DNA of 64,000 bases from Bdellovibrio sp. (GTDB lineage Bacteria; Bdellovibrionota; Bdellovibrionia; Bdellovibrionales; Bdellovibrionaceae), in NCBI GenBank assembly GCA_025359945.1, contig JANYDD010000077.1, forward strand, positions 1 to 64,000, given 5' to 3'. Position numbers and translations under genes: made by a program. Shown piece by piece: positions 36,283-44,770 of the stretch (position 1 is the first letter of the stretch; each line of letters opens with the position of its first letter). Under the pieces are notes generated by a model. It saw only the letters and a list, made by a program, of their open reading frames with translations, did no database searches and was not told the DNA's origin.

Positions 36283-37197
36283 TTACTTTGGTACAGTGGC
36301 GAAGACTTTCAGCAGATCAGCGGCAGAAGATCGAATCAGATTGGATGCCAGGGGCGCGGCAATTAAAATCGGTGTCAATGCTGCGGCGATTTTCAAATCC
36401 ACCTGATCCTGGCGGGTCCGATCCAACTGCATTCGATAAACACTTGTCACATTTTCATTCAGCTGTTTACGAATTTTGTCCCATCCACCGTTTTGTTTCG
36501 AGACACTTTGATTAAAATCCTGAACCAGCTTTGCGAAATCGTCAGATTTCTCACGCTGAAGTCGGGCGGTCTGGACAACTTTATCCTTTTCGTATTCTTT
36601 ACCCAGTTGGTAGACAGCAATGCCAGAACTAGCCGCGCCCACCTGTAGTAGGTAGGCTAGCCCCAAGGTTGGTGGAAAAAGCAATCCAAGCGCTACAAGT
36701 GGAATTCCCGCGATCATCATCAACGTATTTTCACTTAGCTTTTGATTCTCTGCGATCTGGTGAAGTGAAATTCCGATTCCGCAAAATTCAGGGTTGGAAA
36801 CTAAAACTTCTTCTACTTCTGCCTGATACTTTAACAGCGCCAAAATATCGGAATCAAAAGTCATCGATTTTTTTTGGGTCCTTCCGGTGGTTTCAACAGG
36901 TTGATTCAAAAGTCCTTGCAGATCGTCTAGAAATTCTTTTTCTTTTTTCAGACTTTCATCCGCTGCTGCTGTGGCCTGCAAAAGCTCCTGATTCGACGGC
37001 TGGGCCGAATGCAAGTGCTGCAGCAATGGGTGAACGCCCATCCAGCTAAGATAAATCATATAATGGGTGAAACGCATTTTAGTAATTTCTTGAGCGTAGG
37101 TTTTTTCCTGTTGGTCTTTGCGTGCTGATTCGAAGGGACTAAGGTCGAAGCGGTTTTCAAGTGATTTTAATTTAGCTGCAGACTTGATGGTCTCCAT
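36283..37197 (-). CDS. Membrane protein of unknown function
   Basis: 304 residues. Two hydrophobic segments at about 155-195 (M-M-I-A-G-I-P-L-V-A-L-G-L-L-F, then L-L-Q-V-G-A-A-S-S-G-I-A) form a helical hairpin; a third lies near 270-285. The flanks are charged and helical. No family recognised. The ATG lacks a close ribosome-binding site, and the same frame is open 25 codons upstream with protein-like sequence (L-A-P-W-D-S-L-T-S-E-E-T-K-A-A-Q-E). This raises the possibility that it and the preceding gene are one frameshifted gene. Confidence 0.65.
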   Translation of the reverse strand: METIKSAAKLKSLENRFDLSPFESARKDQQEKTYAQEITKMRFTHYMIYLSWMGVHPLLQHLHSAQPSNQELLQATAAADESLKKEKEFLDDLQGLLNQPVETTGRTQKKSMTFDSDILALLKYQAEVEEVLVSNPEFCGIGISLHQIAENQKLSENTLMMIAGIPLVALGLLFPPTLGLAYLLQVGAASSGIAVYQLGKEYEKDKVVQTARLQREKSDDFAKLVQDFNQSVSKQNGGWDKIRKQLNENVTSVYRMQLDRTRQDQVDLKIAAALTPILIAAPLASNLIRSSAADLLKVFATVPK

Positions 37198-37213
37198 AGA
37201 TTCTTGCGCGGCC

Positions 37214-37801
37214 TTAGTTTCTTCTGAAGTCAGTGAATCCCAAGGTGCTAAACGTCGTTGGCGTTTGCAGCAAAATGTTGACGTTCACTTCAGGCACAGC
37301 ATTGTCCGTCTTGGGCAAATAAAAGGGGTGGGCCAGCGCCAGGCTTTGCCTAGCTAAAAATAGAATTGCAGGCAAAGATTCTTTGGTCCAACGATCCACG
37401 TCCGGGCAGGATCTTTCAGCGAGACATGATTTCAATTTTTGATTCATTCCCTGACTTAAATTATGGCGCTGGCGAATTTTGTCTAAAACTTTTTGCAAAT
37501 AGTCTTTGGTCTTTCTTCCTTGATAGTCCTGGAAAGGAATTTGTGTGACCAAATGCGAAGTTTTGTTTTTATTCAAAAGGCCGGACAGTGCGGCGTTTGC
37601 TGTTGGATTTTTAAAATCAAATTTCTGGCAAGCGATCCGAAAGTATTTTTCGCTTTCTCTTAAATTCTGGCGCAGAACTTGCCGCATTTGCACGAAGTCA
37701 AAGGTCTTAATCTCTGGCAAATCTTGGGGCTGGCAAAGCGGCGATGGGCCGGCGGCTATGCCTAAGTTGGCAAAAAGAAAAACGATCAGGTCATACACCA
37801 T
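37214..37801 (-). CDS. Exported protein of unknown function
   Basis: 195 residues with an N-terminal signal peptide (L-I-V-F-L-F-A-N-L-G-I-A-A-G). The mature part has five cysteines (C-Q-P-Q-D-L-P, A-C-Q-K, S-C-L-A-E-R-S-C-P), fitting a disulfide-bonded periplasmic protein. No family recognised. It ends 16 bases before the next gene. Together with the interrupted gene and the membrane protein it forms a three-gene cluster of unknown function on the minus strand. Confidence 0.65.
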   Translation of the reverse strand: MVYDLIVFLFANLGIAAGPSPLCQPQDLPEIKTFDFVQMRQVLRQNLRESEKYFRIACQKFDFKNPTANAALSGLLNKNKTSHLVTQIPFQDYQGRKTKDYLQKVLDKIRQRHNLSQGMNQKLKSCLAERSCPDVDRWTKESLPAILFLARQSLALAHPFYLPKTDNAVPEVNVNILLQTPTTFSTLGFTDFRRN

Positions 37802-37928
37802 AAGTGTTTTTCGGATTCTTCGCTCTTGAGCTTAAAATTTTTGGTGGTTTATGCGCGTCAGCTTTCATTTGACCTTTCTTTCACGCAGAAAAAAATCAAT
37901 TCTGAATCAAAATCTACTTTCGATTTGC

Positions 37929-39098
37929 CTAAACGATCAGAACCGGTGCCAACCCGCCCAGCGGCGTCTGCGAATTTGTGACCTGCCCTTGGTATAGTCT
38001 AGCGACCACCATCTGAACGCGTCCATCGTAAACAAAAAATCGAAGGTCATATTTTAGCCTCGCTTTTAGCGGTCCGGCTTGAAAATCTAATTCTGCAGCA
38101 GGGCAATATTCCTGCGCTAAAAAATCGGAATGAAAGATTTCCTCGAAGATCCGATTTCGAACACTTTCGCCTCGGTACGTTTGCTTTGACCCGAATGAAT
38201 TTTTGGGTTTAAAAAAAAGCTTTTTTCGATTGGCCCAAATCTGATCTTTATTTTCGGGAAGAAGCTCCTGACTGAATGGCACAGCTTCTTGAATTAATTT
38301 TTTTGCGCCCGAATTAAAATTAAGTTGCTCGAAAAAATCACGCGCAGAAAAATCGATCAGTCTTTGCTTGTCCGCCAAAGCCAGATATTCATAAGGGTTT
38401 GGCGACAGGCAAATTGATTTTTGGTTAAAAGCCTGTTTAAGCTTTTTTACTTGAGGGTCTTTTAGAAAAAAATCTGTACTGCGATTATAAACAAAATCAA
38501 AATCCTTTGGGTTCACTTGCGCTATATCAAGGATTTCTGTTTTCCATCCTTGGGCCTTAAATAATTCGCTAAAAATCTGAAATTCGAAATACAATTTTTG
38601 TTGTTCTGGAACTTCATCGACGATGGCTATTTTAGGTTGAGAAATTTTTTTTCCCTGAAAGGAAAGCTCGGCCAGGACCATTTTAGAAATTTCGGAAAGT
38701 GAAAAATCCAAAACGGGCAGTTCTAAATTTTGGGCTCGGTAGTGAAAATACCCGAAGATCATTTGCGAAGCGTTCGTGTTAATCTCAATCAGTTTGATTT
38801 GGCCAGAATCCATTATATGAAAATCAAAACCCATCAAAACCGATTTGTTTCCGGGATCAATAATTTCTTTTTCTTGAGCCAATGGCCTTAGAAACTGTTG
38901 ATATTCGGGAGCGTCCCGAAGCCGGTAAAAACTTTGAATGATCGAGATGACCTTGTCGAACTGAGCCCGTGGCAAACTGAGTCGAAAAGGCGAGAACAAA
39001 TTGGGACTTAGTCTTTTTTGGTTTGGCCCCAACGCCGGAAAGGCTTCGACAATTTTGTCTTCGATCGTCTTGACTAAAAAATCAACTTCGATGGTCAT
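37929..39098 (-). CDS. ATP-grasp-like protein of unknown function
   Basis: 389 residues, cytoplasmic. I-K-L-I-E-I-N-T-N-A-S near 105 and F-F-K-P-K-N-S-F-G-S-K-Q near 300, followed by an acidic R-F-F-V-Y-D-G-R-V segment, resemble the ATP-grasp ligase fold; P-L-G-G-L-A-P ends the protein. Substrates unknown; peptide- or glutathione-ligase-like chemistry is possible. The ATG with AGGAG eight bases upstream was chosen over an ATG 13 codons earlier. It follows xth by 28 bases. Confidence 0.72.
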   Translation of the reverse strand: MTIEVDFLVKTIEDKIVEAFPALGPNQKRLSPNLFSPFRLSLPRAQFDKVISIIQSFYRLRDAPEYQQFLRPLAQEKEIIDPGNKSVLMGFDFHIMDSGQIKLIEINTNASQMIFGYFHYRAQNLELPVLDFSLSEISKMVLAELSFQGKKISQPKIAIVDEVPEQQKLYFEFQIFSELFKAQGWKTEILDIAQVNPKDFDFVYNRSTDFFLKDPQVKKLKQAFNQKSICLSPNPYEYLALADKQRLIDFSARDFFEQLNFNSGAKKLIQEAVPFSQELLPENKDQIWANRKKLFFKPKNSFGSKQTYRGESVRNRIFEEIFHSDFLAQEYCPAAELDFQAGPLKARLKYDLRFFVYDGRVQMVVARLYQGQVTNSQTPLGGLAPVLIV

Positions 39099-39126
39099 TT
39101 GAGAAACTCCTGTGGGGCTGGATGGG

Positions 39127-39894
39127 TTAAAAGGCAAACTGTGCTACAACTGGACAGTGGTCTGAGCCTTCGATGTTATCCAGAATCTCTGCAGAGACCA
39201 GGTGCTTTCGCAAATTTTCAGTGCAGCAGATAAAATCAATTCTCCAACCGCGGTTGGAAACCCGCGCGAATTCTCGGTACGACCACCACGAATATCGGTC
39301 TTTGGCATCGGGGTAAAAATGCCTAAAAGTATCCACAAATCCCATTTTTAAAAATCCATCAAACCAGGCACGCTCCTCGGGAAGAAAACCACTTTCCGAT
39401 GCCAATCGAACAGGATCATAAATATCAATGGCCCGGTGAGCGACATTGTAATCCCCCACAACAATTAAGGGCGTCCCCGACTGCACTTTTTCGCGCAAGT
39501 GAATTGACAGATCTTTTAGAAAATTCTGTTTAAAGTCGTGACGGGCGGGGCCCGATCCTCCATTCGGGAAATAAATATTATAAAGTTCGAACTGAGGAAA
39601 GACTGACCTAAGAACACGCCCCTCAAAATCATATTGGACATGCTGTAGGCCCACGATTGTGCTGACTGCCGGATCATTGTGAAAAGTTGCGACACCACTG
39701 TAACCTTTTTTTTGCGCAGAAAACCAGTCGGCGTTTTTAAATTTCAGATTCTGAACTTCGATTTCAACTTGTTCTCGATGAGCTTTTGTTTCTTGCACAC
39801 AAAAAACATCGGGCTTTTCAAGCTCAAGAAATCCGGCCAAATTTTTTTTATAACAAGCTCGAATGCCATTCACGTTCCAAGAAATAATTTTCAT
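39127..39894 (-). CDS. xth: Exodeoxyribonuclease III
   Basis: 255 residues, AP endonuclease and 3'-5' exonuclease of base excision repair. S-W-N-V-N-G-I-R-A near 5, catalytic Glu in C-V-Q-E-T-K-A near 34, Y-F-P-N-G near 98, G-D-Y-N-V-A-H near 140 and G-S-D-H-C-P-V at the end are all present. The ATG giving M-K-I-I-S-W-N-V-N-G was chosen over a longer start; family proteins begin exactly there. Confidence 0.95.
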   Translation of the reverse strand: MKIISWNVNGIRACYKKNLAGFLELEKPDVFCVQETKAHREQVEIEVQNLKFKNADWFSAQKKGYSGVATFHNDPAVSTIVGLQHVQYDFEGRVLRSVFPQFELYNIYFPNGGSGPARHDFKQNFLKDLSIHLREKVQSGTPLIVVGDYNVAHRAIDIYDPVRLASESGFLPEERAWFDGFLKMGFVDTFRHFYPDAKDRYSWWSYREFARVSNRGWRIDFICCTENLRKHLVSAEILDNIEGSDHCPVVAQFAF

Positions 39895-39956
39895 AATATT
39901 TTGTAACGAATTGGCGATCGAAAGAAAAGTCATTTTGGCCGGGGTCAGCGCGTTGC

Positions 39957-41282
39957 TTACTCTTGCACTGCTTTCACATGAGAAGCTTGAAAAAACTTTT
40001 CATTATTTTTTGAAAATAAATTTCGGTAGTGCTTTTTAAATAGATGCTGCGCCAAATGCGACGACTTGACCGTCCACCGTTCTTTGTGAACGGTGACTGC
40101 GGCGATCGCTAGTTTTGAATCCACGCCAGCGATCGCATAGCCTACAAACCAATCAGTCTTTCCACGCGGATTGTCGCCGTAAAGCGATCCTGTTTTGCCG
40201 CCCAATTCTAGTTCGGAAAATCGACGATCTTTGGTCAGTGGCCCGAAGGAAGCTCGGGACGTACCTTTGAAAACAGTTTCTTCCATCAAAACTTTTAGTT
40301 TCTGAGCGCCCTGCCCGCTCATGGTCACTGCGGCAGTCATGGGCTCTGCCGAAAAAATGACTTCGTGGGTTTCGTGCGAGCGGATGTTTTTGACAATGTA
40401 GGGCACTTTCATTACCCCGTTGCTGGCGACCGAAGCCGCGATCATCGCACCTTGCATGGGACTCATACGCGTGATGCGATTAAAACCGGTGGCGATCTCG
40501 GCCAAATGAAAATTCATTTCTTTGGGCACTTCGGTAAACCCAGGATCGAACGGAAGATCGCTTTTAACCGCTTGATTAAATCCAAAACGAATTGCGTACT
40601 CTTCGATATCCAGGGGCGATAACTTTTCCAACGTCAAACGGCCAAAAAAAGTATTTACCGATCTGGCAAAGGCTTCGCGCAAAGTCATCTCGCGAGTCCA
40701 ACGATTGACTTGATTGGACAAAACATTTCTTTTATACAGCGTGTGGTTGGCTCCATTGAATAAAACCAAAGTGTCGGGGGTCAGGTTGTGTTTATCCAGT
40801 GCCGCGGTTGCAGTAACAATTTTAAAAACCGAGGCCGCCGGATACGTTGACCTCAAGGCCAAGTTTTCATCAGCCACTGGTTTTTTTTCATAAGAGCTTA
40901 CGGCTAAAATTTCGCCCGTGACAGCGTTCATTATCACGATCGCGCCAAAGTCCGGCCGGTAGGATTTTAAGATATCATCCGCTTCTTTTTGTAAATTTGA
41001 GTCGAAAGTGTATTCGATATCCACGTTCTGTAATTTATCATTCAGTGTCAGTTGAGCTTCTTTGGGATACTGATTTTTTAAAAACGATCCACCCAATTGT
41101 TGGGTCAACACTTTTCGAAAATCACTTAAGACAGCCATCTTATTGATTTCGGCGACTTCCAATTTTTTGGCTTCTCGCTGCGGAGACGTGTTAATCCAAT
41201 AGACTAGACCTAAGATCAGGCTTCCCGCAGCCAAGGACGCCAGAGCCATTCGAGCAAATTTTATTTTTCTGGGTCGTGACAT
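39957..41282 (-). CDS. Class B-type penicillin-binding protein (transpeptidase)
   Basis: 441 residues, anchored by one N-terminal helix (A-L-A-S-L-A-A-G-S-L-I-L-G-L-V-Y). Transpeptidase motifs: S151-V-F-K, S208-V-N and K363-T-G. No glycosyltransferase or long dimerisation domain, so it is a small monofunctional transpeptidase, PbpA/MrdA-like only in the catalytic part. Periplasmic peptidoglycan cross-linking. In a predatory bacterium it could also act in prey wall modification, but nothing here shows that. Confidence 0.9.
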   Translation of the reverse strand: MSRPRKIKFARMALASLAAGSLILGLVYWINTSPQREAKKLEVAEINKMAVLSDFRKVLTQQLGGSFLKNQYPKEAQLTLNDKLQNVDIEYTFDSNLQKEADDILKSYRPDFGAIVIMNAVTGEILAVSSYEKKPVADENLALRSTYPAASVFKIVTATAALDKHNLTPDTLVLFNGANHTLYKRNVLSNQVNRWTREMTLREAFARSVNTFFGRLTLEKLSPLDIEEYAIRFGFNQAVKSDLPFDPGFTEVPKEMNFHLAEIATGFNRITRMSPMQGAMIAASVASNGVMKVPYIVKNIRSHETHEVIFSAEPMTAAVTMSGQGAQKLKVLMEETVFKGTSRASFGPLTKDRRFSELELGGKTGSLYGDNPRGKTDWFVGYAIAGVDSKLAIAAVTVHKERWTVKSSHLAQHLFKKHYRNLFSKNNEKFFQASHVKAVQE

Positions 41283-41418
41283 CCTTTTATTAGATCAAAC
41301 AAATTTGGAAAACTCTACCTTTCGATCCGGAAAAGTGGTCGAGATTATTGTTGAAGATTTCAAGAATCACAGACATCATTGGCACTGGAAATTTAAAACT
41401 GAACGAAAGGCTAGGATT

Positions 41419-42135
41419 ATGAATTCAATGGCAGGATCACTGTTAGGTATGGATGGCATTATGTTTATTTTGCGATGGTTGCATTTATTTTTTGGAATCA
41501 TTTGGATCGGACATCTTTATTATTTTAATTTTACTCAAGGCGCCTTTATGGCCGAGGCCGACGCAGCTTCTAAATCAGGGGTACTAACAAAACTTTTGCC
41601 GCGCGCTTTGTGGTGGTTTCGTTGGGGTGCGATGTGGACAATGGTGACTGGCCTTCTTTATTTGGGTTTAAAGGGTCATATCGCCAAAGATTTTGGAATT
41701 TACACAGATACCTCGTGGGGAATTTCTATTTTAATAGGATCCGCCTTGGGGTTAACCATGTGGGCAAACGTGTGGTTTATTATTTGGCCGAATCAAAAAA
41801 TTGTTATTCAATCAGCGACTCAAGTTGCTGGCGGTGGACAAGCTTTGCCGACGGCGCCGGCTTCTGCTGCAAAAGCTTTATTAGCGTCGCGAACCAACAC
41901 CTTGTTTTCAATACCGATGTTATTTTTTATGGGCGCGTCTTCGCATCTGCCTTACGGGGTCAGCGAAACGTCAAAAGTTTCATTGTTGTTTATAGTTCTG
42001 GCCATATTGTGGGTGATCCTTGAAGGCAACGCGATCAAAGGAAAATTAGGTATGATGACGAAAATAAATGGCGTGATCACCTATGGGTTTGCACTGACAG
42101 CCGTAATTTACGGGCTGCTGGCTACACTAATTTAG
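41419..42135 (+). CDS. Membrane protein like the N-terminal domain of urate hydroxylase PuuD
   Basis: 238 residues with several transmembrane helices. The L-R-W-L-H-L-F-F-G-I-I-W-I-G start, H-L-Y-Y-F-N-F, the A-L-W-W-F-R-W-G-A-M-W-T segment and the W-A-N-V-W-F-I-I-W-P-N-Q-K motif match Urate_ox_N (PF06181-type) proteins. In PuuD this domain carries a C-terminal cytochrome c; here a cytochrome c is a separate downstream gene. ATG chosen for its AAAGG eight bases upstream; a longer frame begins before it. Substrate not necessarily urate. Confidence 0.8.
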   Translation: MNSMAGSLLGMDGIMFILRWLHLFFGIIWIGHLYYFNFTQGAFMAEADAASKSGVLTKLLPRALWWFRWGAMWTMVTGLLYLGLKGHIAKDFGIYTDTSWGISILIGSALGLTMWANVWFIIWPNQKIVIQSATQVAGGGQALPTAPASAAKALLASRTNTLFSIPMLFFMGASSHLPYGVSETSKVSLLFIVLAILWVILEGNAIKGKLGMMTKINGVITYGFALTAVIYGLLATLI

Positions 42136-42194
42136 GTGGCCAACAGATCTGACTTTAGATTTGAATTTAAAAATAATTGAAGATGGTTTTAGTG

Positions 42195-42587
42195 ATGAAT
42201 CTGAAAATGACGTGCAGAGTTTCTTTAAATTTAGCTTGCGGGGCTTTGCTGTTAAGCTCGTGCACCGCCAAAAATAAAAACTCAGACGAAGTGTCGACGC
42301 CCGAAACTGTAGTCCAAGACGCAGTCCAAAAGGCCGTTCAAAAAGGTAAAAATATTTATCAAAGCCAATGCATTTCGTGCCACAATTCAGACCCAAGTAA
42401 GGTCGGAGCCATTGGCCCCAAGCTGGCGGGTTCATCACTAGAATTATTAGAGAAAAAACTTTTTTTGGGCGTTTACCCCGACGGTTACCAGCCACAAAGA
42501 AAAACAGGGCAAATGCCCCTATTCCCGCACTTAAAATCCGACATCCGTGCCCTGCACGAATATTTAAATTCTGTGCGGCCGAATTAA
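42195..42587 (+). CDS. Cytochrome c lipoprotein
   Basis: 130 residues. Lipobox L-S-S-C (Cys23), then a linker of 30 residues, then a mono-heme domain with C59-I-S-C-H and the axial methionine in G-Q-M-P-L near 107; G-P-K-L-A-G and L-H-E-Y-L are typical of small class I cytochromes. Located in the outer or inner membrane facing the periplasm. It follows the PuuD-like gene by 59 bases, a likely electron partner. Start uncertain among ATG/ATG/TTG within 18 bases. Confidence 0.88.
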   Translation: MNLKMTCRVSLNLACGALLLSSCTAKNKNSDEVSTPETVVQDAVQKAVQKGKNIYQSQCISCHNSDPSKVGAIGPKLAGSSLELLEKKLFLGVYPDGYQPQRKTGQMPLFPHLKSDIRALHEYLNSVRPN

Positions 42588-42686
42588 TTGTTAAAGCTGT
42601 AGCCGTTGGGATTGGTCGCTTGCCTTCGCTTTACCTTAGCTTAAGTAGTTGCCAGGAAAATAATATCAAGCTAATTTTCAAGCTAC

Positions 42687-42995
42687 ATGAATGAAATTTC
42701 CGCCAAAGGTTTAAACACTAACTCTTCAGTAGATGCAGACAAGTTTTTGGGTACCGGTGTTTCAAGCGATCGGGAACTCATTTTGAAAAACAATCTAAGT
42801 AAAAATAAATCTTTTTTTTTAACGCTGAAGACGTTGATTCAAGAAGTGAAATCAACTTTCAAGACAAGTGGCTTCAAGGGTGTTGTTAAAAAATATGGCT
42901 GGAAGATTTTTGCTGTTTTTTTTGCCTATTATTTGATTCGCGATATCACGATTTATATTTTGATCCCTTATTTGATCGTTAAGGGAATCAGCTAA
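42687..42995 (+). CDS. Small membrane protein of unknown function
   Basis: 102 residues. Polar Ser/Asn-rich first half, a basic helix (about 45-70) and one C-terminal hydrophobic segment (I-F-A-V-F-F-A-Y-Y-L-I-R-D-I-T-I-Y-I-L). A tail-anchor-like layout. No family recognised; no strong ribosome-binding site. Confidence 0.55.
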   Translation: MNEISAKGLNTNSSVDADKFLGTGVSSDRELILKNNLSKNKSFFLTLKTLIQEVKSTFKTSGFKGVVKKYGWKIFAVFFAYYLIRDITIYILIPYLIVKGIS

Positions 42996-43106
42996 ATTTT
43001 GATGGCCAAGAAATTTGTTTGTCTGCTGATAGAGTCAAAAAAAACTTCGCTTTTGGATAAAAAAAATTTCTATCATTTTCTTCTTTATTCTACTTTATCT
43101 TAAACT

Positions 43107-43283
43107 CTACCGGCGTTTTTTAATATTCAATAAATTGGGCGCATTCTGCGCCTCGCAACTTTCGGCTACCAATGCCAGTGCCAACGCATTTAAAATCCAA
43201 ATGATTCTAAATGCATAAACGCGAATTTTTCCCAAAGATGTAGGTAAAAAAAATGTGCGAAGTTTTGTACGGCGATCTTGCAA
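43107..43283 (-). CDS. Possible small ORF with one hydrophobic segment
   Basis: The 315-base gap downstream of the neighbouring minus-strand gene is mostly A/T-rich, but this 58-codon frame reads like protein: a basic start (Q-D-R-R-T-K-L-R-T-F-F-L-P-T), a helix (R-I-I-W-I-L-N-A-L-A-L-A-L-V-A) and a basic end (N-I-K-K-R-R). TTG start, no ribosome-binding site, and the frame is open further upstream with no ATG or GTG. It could equally be a remnant or chance. Confidence 0.3.
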   Translation of the reverse strand: MQDRRTKLRTFFLPTSLGKIRVYAFRIIWILNALALALVAESCEAQNAPNLLNIKKRR

Positions 43284-43311
43284 AGGAAATTTTAATGCGT
43301 CGGCCTTGTTG

Positions 43312-44508
43312 CTAGTGCCTGCCTTTTTGGCTGCGCAGTTGTTTTGTGACTTCGGAACCGACTTTACGGCTCCTAATGCTGTGAAACTTTAAGAATTCAA
43401 GAGTGATGTCAGGCTCGTCCCTATAAAGGGTTAAAAAAATTTCATCGATTTGTGGATTTGTCCAAGTGACTTGGCGAAGTTTCACGAAAAAAGCATCAAA
43501 ACCAGGCTGAGCAACTTGTTTAAACCTAGAAAAATTAAAAAGTTGAAGGCTTTGTTGGTAGACCAGGGATTGAATTAGCTTTGCCGTCGCGACGTAAGGT
43601 TTGTTGCTATCGCTTAAAGGTTGCTGATATTGGAACGGGATTGCCGGAGCTTGTTCTCGCAATAGCATAATGCTTCGGCGCATGGGTGCCGGAACAACGT
43701 ATCTTTTGTAAATCGCCCATTCGACCCGTGCTAATTCTAGTAGTCTTTTTCTTTCGACGGTGGCGTCGTAATCGGCCTCTAAAATCGATCGCAATGCTAG
43801 GTCGATTTGTTCTTCAAAAACGAATGGACCAGTCTGTTGATCACGGCCGCGGCTTAAACCAAGTACGTTGACTGCCGTTTCGACATTGTAATCCAAAAAC
43901 GGGTCGACCTTGTTCCGATGCCGAATGATTTCAAGCGCGGCTTTGACGACGGCGCTATCTGAATATTTCGAGAATTTTGTCAGAAACTGAAAGTTTAAAT
44001 CAAACTCTCCAGGCTGCTCAGCCAAAAAGTATTTATAAAGCGATAAAATGTAGTCCTCAAGTTTCCGATCACTGTATTCAGACCAAGTGGTTTTTTCTTT
44101 TCGCTCAATTTCCGGATACCAATACGAGAAAAATTCATTCAAGAAAAGCGCCACCCAACGATAATCAGAATTAATTATCTTTTTGACGACTTCCCTACGA
44201 AATTCTGGCGGAGCCTCCAAGACTAGCTTTTGGGCGTCTTCCAGTAAACTCTTCGCCCAATCTTTTTTTTCTTGCGCCGAAATTTTGCGTGAGGGTTCCG
44301 AGTAGTAATGGCTAATCGCAACGGTTGCGGCGGTTAGCTTCGCCTTTAGCAACGCAGATTCGGACGCTCCTGAAGACCCGTTTTCACTAGGGCGACACGA
44401 AGAAGTCGCAAAAGTGGTGGCGGGCGAAAAAACCCCGCAAAAAAAAGTAAACAATGCAGTTACACCTACGCATGCAATGCTTTGAGCCAATTTATTCTGA
44501 TTTCCCAT
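43312..44508 (-). CDS. Exported protein of unknown function
   Basis: About 398 residues from an ATG leading into a signal peptide (I-A-C-V-G-V-T-A-L-F-T-F-F-C-G-V-F, then A-T-T-F-A). The mature part is helical with many Tyr/Phe and charged residues (L-L-E-L-A-R-V-E-W-A-I-Y-K-R-Y), perhaps a helical-repeat fold. No family recognised. The frame is open upstream to a GTG at 44673 with GGGGG before it; that form would add 55 residues containing S-A-N repeats in front of the signal peptide. I prefer the signal-peptide start, but no ribosome-binding site supports it. Confidence 0.65.
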   Translation of the reverse strand: MGNQNKLAQSIACVGVTALFTFFCGVFSPATTFATSSCRPSENGSSGASESALLKAKLTAATVAISHYYSEPSRKISAQEKKDWAKSLLEDAQKLVLEAPPEFRREVVKKIINSDYRWVALFLNEFFSYWYPEIERKEKTTWSEYSDRKLEDYILSLYKYFLAEQPGEFDLNFQFLTKFSKYSDSAVVKAALEIIRHRNKVDPFLDYNVETAVNVLGLSRGRDQQTGPFVFEEQIDLALRSILEADYDATVERKRLLELARVEWAIYKRYVVPAPMRRSIMLLREQAPAIPFQYQQPLSDSNKPYVATAKLIQSLVYQQSLQLFNFSRFKQVAQPGFDAFFVKLRQVTWTNPQIDEIFLTLYRDEPDITLEFLKFHSIRSRKVGSEVTKQLRSQKGRH

Positions 44509-44618
44509 TGAATTGGCTAAACGCAGTTTAAAAATTTTCCGAAGCAAATTTTGAAACTGCTTTGTTGGATGCTGTGCAAAACTTGGAAATAATTTTTTTT
44601 TCCAGGCGATCTGTCTAC

Positions 44619-44660
44619 TGGCACTATTGGCACTATTGGCGCTGTTGGCGCTGTTGGCAC
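44619..44660. repeat. 9-bp tandem repeat, about 4.7 copies
   Basis: Unit TGGCRCTRT: two copies of TGGCACTAT, two of TGGCGCTGT and a partial TGGCAC. On the minus strand it would read S-A-N in frame if the adjacent gene starts at its upstream GTG. Unit length is a multiple of three, so copy number can change without frameshift. Confidence 0.85.
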
Positions 44661-44770
44661 TTCCAAAATTCACTGCTGGCCCCCATCTGCGCTTTGAACA
44701 ATTTGAATATTTATTTTTTGTCTGTTCGAACTCGTACCAGAATATGGGGCAAAATCAAAAACAGTATTTT

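Noticed and set aside
44619-44660. Tandem repeat as a possible CRISPR
   Set aside because: The unit is 9 bp with no spacers; it is a simple tandem repeat.
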